Origin: Woeseiaceae bacterium
GTDB lineage: Bacteria > Pseudomonadota > Gammaproteobacteria > Steroidobacterales > Woeseiaceae
Direction: 5' to 3'
DNA length: 64,000 nucleotides
Assembly (NCBI GenBank): GCA_021773095.1
Contig: JAJFKR010000006.1
Location: 1 to 64,000, forward strand
Part shown: positions 63,187-64,000 of the stretch, one piece after another
Layout of the letters: every line of letters starts with the position of its first letter
How positions within the stretch are numbered: the stretch's first letter is position 1
Notes under the pieces: generated by a model
What the model saw: the letters and a program-made list of their open reading frames with translations, nothing else
Databases searched by the model: none
Told to the model about the DNA's origin: nothing
Position numbers and translations under genes: made by a program

Positions 63187-63726
63187 ATGAAAATAGCCGT
63201 ATTAATTATTGGTTGGGCGTTGGGTGTCTGGTTGCCGGTTGTCTCACAAGCCACCGAGCAAGACGTTTTCGGTGAGTTAATAGCGGAATTCGAGTTGCTG
63301 GACGCCGAAGGCGCTCGAGTGACGCTTGCCGGATACCGGAACAAGAACGTGTTGCTCACATTCGGTTTTACCCATTGCCAGCATATTTGCCCGATGATCG
63401 CGGCCAATATGGCGCGGGCGCTCAATGCCAGCGACAAGGCGGCGATAGGTATTTTTGTCAGCGTGGACACGGAAAGAGATTCACCGAAGGTAACAAACCA
63501 GTACGCGCATCAGTTTGGTGACCGAATGATTGGTCTGGGGGGTAGTCACAAACAAGTCGCCCGGGCGGCCAGGAACTTTGGCGTTACGTTTGTTGTCACT
63601 AAATCTGAGGACAACTACACGGTGCAGCACACGCCGAGTATTTTTCTTATCGGTCCGGATGGTGACATCAAAGAGGTGTTCGCAATGAATACGCCGACCG
63701 ACGACATCACGGCGGCAATGCGATAA
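63187..63726 (+). CDS. SCO1/SenC-family copper-chaperone-like thioredoxin
   Basis: A 179-residue protein with an N-terminal signal or anchor (residues 3-22). The copper-binding FGFTHCQHICPM (Cys64, Cys68) and the distal His147 in YTVQHTPSIFLIGPDG complete the Sco1 ligand set. Sco proteins deliver copper to the CuA site of cytochrome c oxidase or act as thiol reductants in the periplasm. It is divergent from the PAQR gene with only a short gap and is followed 8 bp later by a membrane protein gene. No cytochrome oxidase genes are in view, so the client is unknown. Confidence 0.92.
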   Translation: MKIAVLIIGWALGVWLPVVSQATEQDVFGELIAEFELLDAEGARVTLAGYRNKNVLLTFGFTHCQHICPMIAANMARALNASDKAAIGIFVSVDTERDSPKVTNQYAHQFGDRMIGLGGSHKQVARAARNFGVTFVVTKSEDNYTVQHTPSIFLIGPDGDIKEVFAMNTPTDDITAAMR

Positions 63727-63734
63727 GCGACGTT

Positions 63735-64000
63735 ATGGCCAACGGAGTTCGCAACAACTACCCCCGCGTAGGCCTGGTGCTTTTCATCAGCCTGCTGATT
63801 TCATCCGCCTGGCTGGTTTTCCCGTACCTGATTCAGGGCAAGCAGTTACTTGGCAATGTTGGTGACAATGCGCGCATGACCAAGGCGGGTCACGTGTCGA
63901 TGTATCTGACTCGCTATCTTGTCGATCATCCGGCGCTCGAACTTACGGCAACCTTTGCGACCGATGAGTTTTTTCAGTACGTCGATCAGGCGACAACCAT
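63735..64000 (+). CDS. Partial membrane-anchored protein
   Basis: From ATG 63735 an 88-codon frame runs off the right edge. The N-terminus MANGVRNNYPRVGLVLFISLLISSAWLVFPYLIQG has one clear transmembrane segment. A soluble part follows (DNARMTKAGHVSMYL, LTRYLVDHPALELTA) that looks extracytoplasmic. No family was recognised. The 8-base spacing after the Sco1 gene suggests an operon, possibly with a role in copper or respiratory assembly (inference). Confidence 0.6.
   Translation, partial: MANGVRNNYPRVGLVLFISLLISSAWLVFPYLIQGKQLLGNVGDNARMTKAGHVSMYLTRYLVDHPALELTATFATDEFFQYVDQATT

Overview
The window looks like a chromosomal stretch of a free-living, probably marine, Gram-negative gammaproteobacterium. 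Supporting signs are a TonB-dependent receptor, an autotransporter, Tat- and lipobox-type signals, a WS/DGAT wax-ester synthase and a GcvA-type LysR regulator. Gene content recalls Woeseiaceae-like lineages, but no rRNA or other phylogenetic marker is present, so that placement is a guess. The genes are densely packed, often with overlapping ATGA/GTGA/TGATG junctions. Accessory or decayed DNA is concentrated at about 5.4-6.3 kb, 12.7-13.5 kb and 30.5-30.9 kb.

Left part (1-8.7 kb): a partial secreted protein, then a seven-gene minus-strand cluster. It encodes a DUF1348 protein, a PNPOx-like flavoprotein, a small exported protein, an AhpD-like CMD protein, a MAPEG protein, an alpha/beta hydrolase and an unknown protein. 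A divergent GcvA-like LysR regulator flanks it, and two inverted repeats are possible binding sites. Next come a tRNA-Arg 3' fragment, a terminator and a decayed IS6-family transposase. A hybrid histidine kinase converges on a LuxR-type response regulator.

Surface-protein part (8.8-26.4 kb): a lipoprotein with a PI-PLC-like core flanked by bulb-lectin repeats, and a Fic enzyme preceded by a set of TGAAAYGATT repeats. Then comes a 12.9-kb autotransporter gene of about 4,293 residues, containing two repeat architectures and a late cysteine-containing module that occurs twice.

Middle (26.6-40.3 kb): a Yip1-like membrane protein with an ABC exporter of the MacAB type, then a decayed HigB toxin. 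A CPBP protease diverges from an ArsR-like regulator around two tandem palindromes. A cassette of TonB receptor, TlpA-like thioredoxin, gluconate-dehydrogenase-like gamma subunit and GMC flavoprotein suggests periplasmic oxidation of an imported small molecule. An uncharacterised 430-residue protein, a Na+/H+ antiporter with a strong terminator and a tiny lipoprotein follow.

Right part (40.3-64 kb): a minus-strand lipid-storage operon (WS/DGAT, alpha/beta hydrolase, acyl-CoA synthetase). It diverges from a translationally coupled run of PHA-granule-type protein, molybdopterin oxidoreductase, RluA-like synthase and YkgJ protein. Then come a cNMP-binding protein, an exported methyltransferase-like protein, a rhomboid protease and an ABC exporter. 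A coupled GltD-like/ferredoxin fusion plus pyruvate:ferredoxin oxidoreductase follows, then a cold-shock protein whose stop codon lies in a REP-like element and a flavin-dependent halogenase. The window ends with a prolyl oligopeptidase, a Tat-exported aldo/keto-reductase-like protein, a PAQR/hemolysin III protein, a Sco1 protein and a partial membrane protein.
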